This document shows, in pieces, positions 63,013-64,000 of a stretch of 64,000 nt of DNA (its first letter is position 1; each line of letters begins with the position of its first letter). Location of the stretch: NCBI GenBank assembly GCA_044227095.1, contig JBGAFV010000001.1, forward strand, positions 930,001-994,000, written 5' to 3'. Position numbers and translations under genes: made by a program. Source of the stretch: JACMLD01 sp044227095. Lineage in GTDB: Bacteria > Bacteroidota > Bacteroidia > Chitinophagales > Chitinophagaceae. The notes beneath the pieces were generated by a model. The model was not told the DNA's origin. It did not search any database and saw nothing but the letters and a program-made list of their open reading frames with translations.

Positions 63013-63438
63013 ATGAAAAAATTCCTGACAGAGAGAACAGAAATACCGGTACGTTTTAATGAAGCCGATCCGCTGGGCATTGTGTGGCATGGGCATTACA
63101 TCCGCTATTTTGAAGATGGCCGTGAAGCATTTGGAAATACACATGGCTTACGCTACCTCGATTTTTATAAACAGGGTTATGTAGTACCTATAGTAAGTGT
63201 TACCTGCGATTATAAGCTTAGCCTGCGATACGGCGATAAGATGGTTGTAGAAACAAAATACATTCCCTGTGAAGCTGCAAAGATTGTTTTTCAATACAAC
63301 ATTTACAATGCAGCCAATAATGTGCTTGTTGCAAAAGGTTCTTCGGTACAGGTTTTTTTAGATAAAGAAAAATCTTTGTTACAGCTAACCAATCCGCCTT
63401 TTTTTGAAGCATGGAAAAAAGAACATGTTCCTGTTTAA
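63013..63438 (+). CDS. Acyl-CoA/ACP thioesterase of the 4HBT (YbgC) family
   Basis: This 141-residue hotdog thioesterase shows the 4-hydroxybenzoyl-CoA-thioesterase motif F-N-E-A-D-P-L-G-I-V-W-H-G-H-Y with Asp19 as the catalytic residue, then F-E-D-G-R-E-A-F. It would free or edit acyl thioesters, possibly off-pathway or final aryl-polyene chains. It lies in the pigment operon between the exported unknown and the second ketosynthase. Confidence 0.9.
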   Translation: MKKFLTERTEIPVRFNEADPLGIVWHGHYIRYFEDGREAFGNTHGLRYLDFYKQGYVVPIVSVTCDYKLSLRYGDKMVVETKYIPCEAAKIVFQYNIYNAANNVLVAKGSSVQVFLDKEKSLLQLTNPPFFEAWKKEHVPV

Positions 63439-63445
63439 TTAAGAA

Positions 63446-64000
63446 ATGATGAAGAATGTTTATGTTGTTGCAGATAATATTTTTTCTCCTGTTGGTGATA
63501 CCGCGGAAAAAAATTTTCATGCCCTGCTGAACAACGCTTCCGGAATTAAGCAACATCTTCTGCCAGCTGTTTCGCCTGTTGCGTTTTATGCATCACTCTT
63601 TACAGCAGGTACAAACAACCAACTCACTTCCAACCCTGCATTTACAAAGTTTGAACAACTGCTCCTGCTTTCAATAAATAATGCTTTGCAAAATTGCAAT
63701 GTTGATATACAATCCGCTTCTGCCATACTTATCATTTCAAGCACAAAAGGAAATGTATCATTGCTGGAACCTGGTACAATTACAGAATCAGTAAAAGAAA
63801 ATATTGGCCTTTATACTTCAGCAAAAAAAATTGCAACGCATTTGCATTTAGCAAATGATCCGGTTGTTATCAGCAATGCATGCATATCTGGCCTTACAGC
63901 ATTGCTAACCGGTAAACGGTTTTTAGAAACCGGCAAATACAAACATGCAATTGTTGTTGGTGCAGATATTATTACTTCTTTTATTCTTTCAGGTTTTCAA
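63446..64000 (+). CDS. Second beta-ketoacyl synthase, 3' end outside the window
   Basis: The reading frame opens at ATG 63446 (or the ATG at 63449) and stays open to the last base, giving 185 residues. It starts K-N-V-Y-V-V-A-D-N-I-F-S-P-V-G-D-T, as ketosynthase N-termini do, and reaches the nucleophile region I-S-N-A-C-I-S-G with Cys146. The Cys shows it is not a classic chain-length factor. The histidine pair is beyond the edge. Aryl-polyene loci usually have several KS-like proteins, so this may be the partner of the KS at 59519. Confidence 0.85.
   Translation, partial: MMKNVYVVADNIFSPVGDTAEKNFHALLNNASGIKQHLLPAVSPVAFYASLFTAGTNNQLTSNPAFTKFEQLLLLSINNALQNCNVDIQSASAILIISSTKGNVSLLEPGTITESVKENIGLYTSAKKIATHLHLANDPVVISNACISGLTALLTGKRFLETGKYKHAIVVGADIITSFILSGFQ

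Noticed and set aside
1..64000. tRNA, rRNA, tmRNA or complete insertion sequence.
   Set aside because: No cloverleaf, rRNA segment or transposase was recognised on either strand; a covariance search could still find small RNAs.

Overview
The window looks like chromosomal DNA of a Bacteroidota bacterium, most likely of the Chitinophagaceae or a close relative. The signs are a low GC content, almost no Shine-Dalgarno sequences, several TTG starts, a PKD-repeat protein ending in a type IX secretion (T9SS) sorting domain, a TonB-linked outer-membrane receptor with carboxypeptidase-regulatory-like domains, ECF sigma factors, a LytS/LytTR pair, and a flexirubin/aryl-polyene pigment locus. The genus cannot be fixed from the sequence alone.

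Layout. (1) Positions 1-10464, all on +: an exopolysaccharide region with five GT4 glycosyltransferases (the first cut by the left edge), one WaaE-like GT2, a WcaF-type acetyltransferase, an OafA-type acyltransferase and a PhoD-like phosphatase. It is followed by a UpxY/NusG-like antiterminator gene whose leader holds an 18-bp perfect palindrome, and by a VanZ-like gene. (2) 12150-15093 on -: rplM-rpsI-rpsB-tsf, with an RGG-rich tail on S2. (3) 15.5-20.6 kb on +: HD hydrolase, endonuclease III, outer-membrane barrel, degenerate arginase-fold protein, PBP4. (4) 20.7-25.8 kb: a seven-PKD T9SS cargo protein, flanked by two copies of a hairpin/terminator element, then an ECF sigma factor coupled to an unusual protein with an inner-membrane helix, a long Asn/Lys-rich linker and a barrel-like C-terminus. 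(5) 25.8-40.1 kb: mutL, a GH3/beta-lactamase fusion, polysaccharide deacetylase, GntP permease, aldehyde dehydrogenase, a TPR protein, a glutathione-peroxidase-like protein, small metabolic proteins and a LytS/LytTR two-component system. (6) 40.5-46.0 kb on -: TonB-type receptor, ECF sigma, putative anti-sigma and two Spy/CpxP-like proteins, which look like an envelope-stress module.

(7) From 46178 to the right edge, all on +, lies a flexirubin-type aryl-polyene locus. Its genes encode a GT2-DUF2062 protein, a three-part MMPL exporter/PlsC acyltransferase/methyltransferase fusion, a CrtI-like oxidoreductase, a C45 Ntn-hydrolase, AcpS, a PaaK-like ligase, tyrosine ammonia-lyase, ketoreductase, ketosynthase, ACP, LpxL-like acyltransferase, a hotdog dehydratase without the FabZ histidine, an exported unknown, a thioesterase and a second ketosynthase cut by the window edge. 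A coherent pathway can be inferred: tyrosine to 4-coumarate, activation and loading on ACP, type II elongation/reduction/dehydration to the aryl polyene, ring modification, esterification and delivery to the outer membrane.

Intergenic DNA carries several families of dispersed, imperfectly palindromic repeats. One is a pair of inverted copies of about 230 bp, at 40131-40365 and 56174-56400. I found no tRNA, rRNA, CRISPR array or complete transposon.
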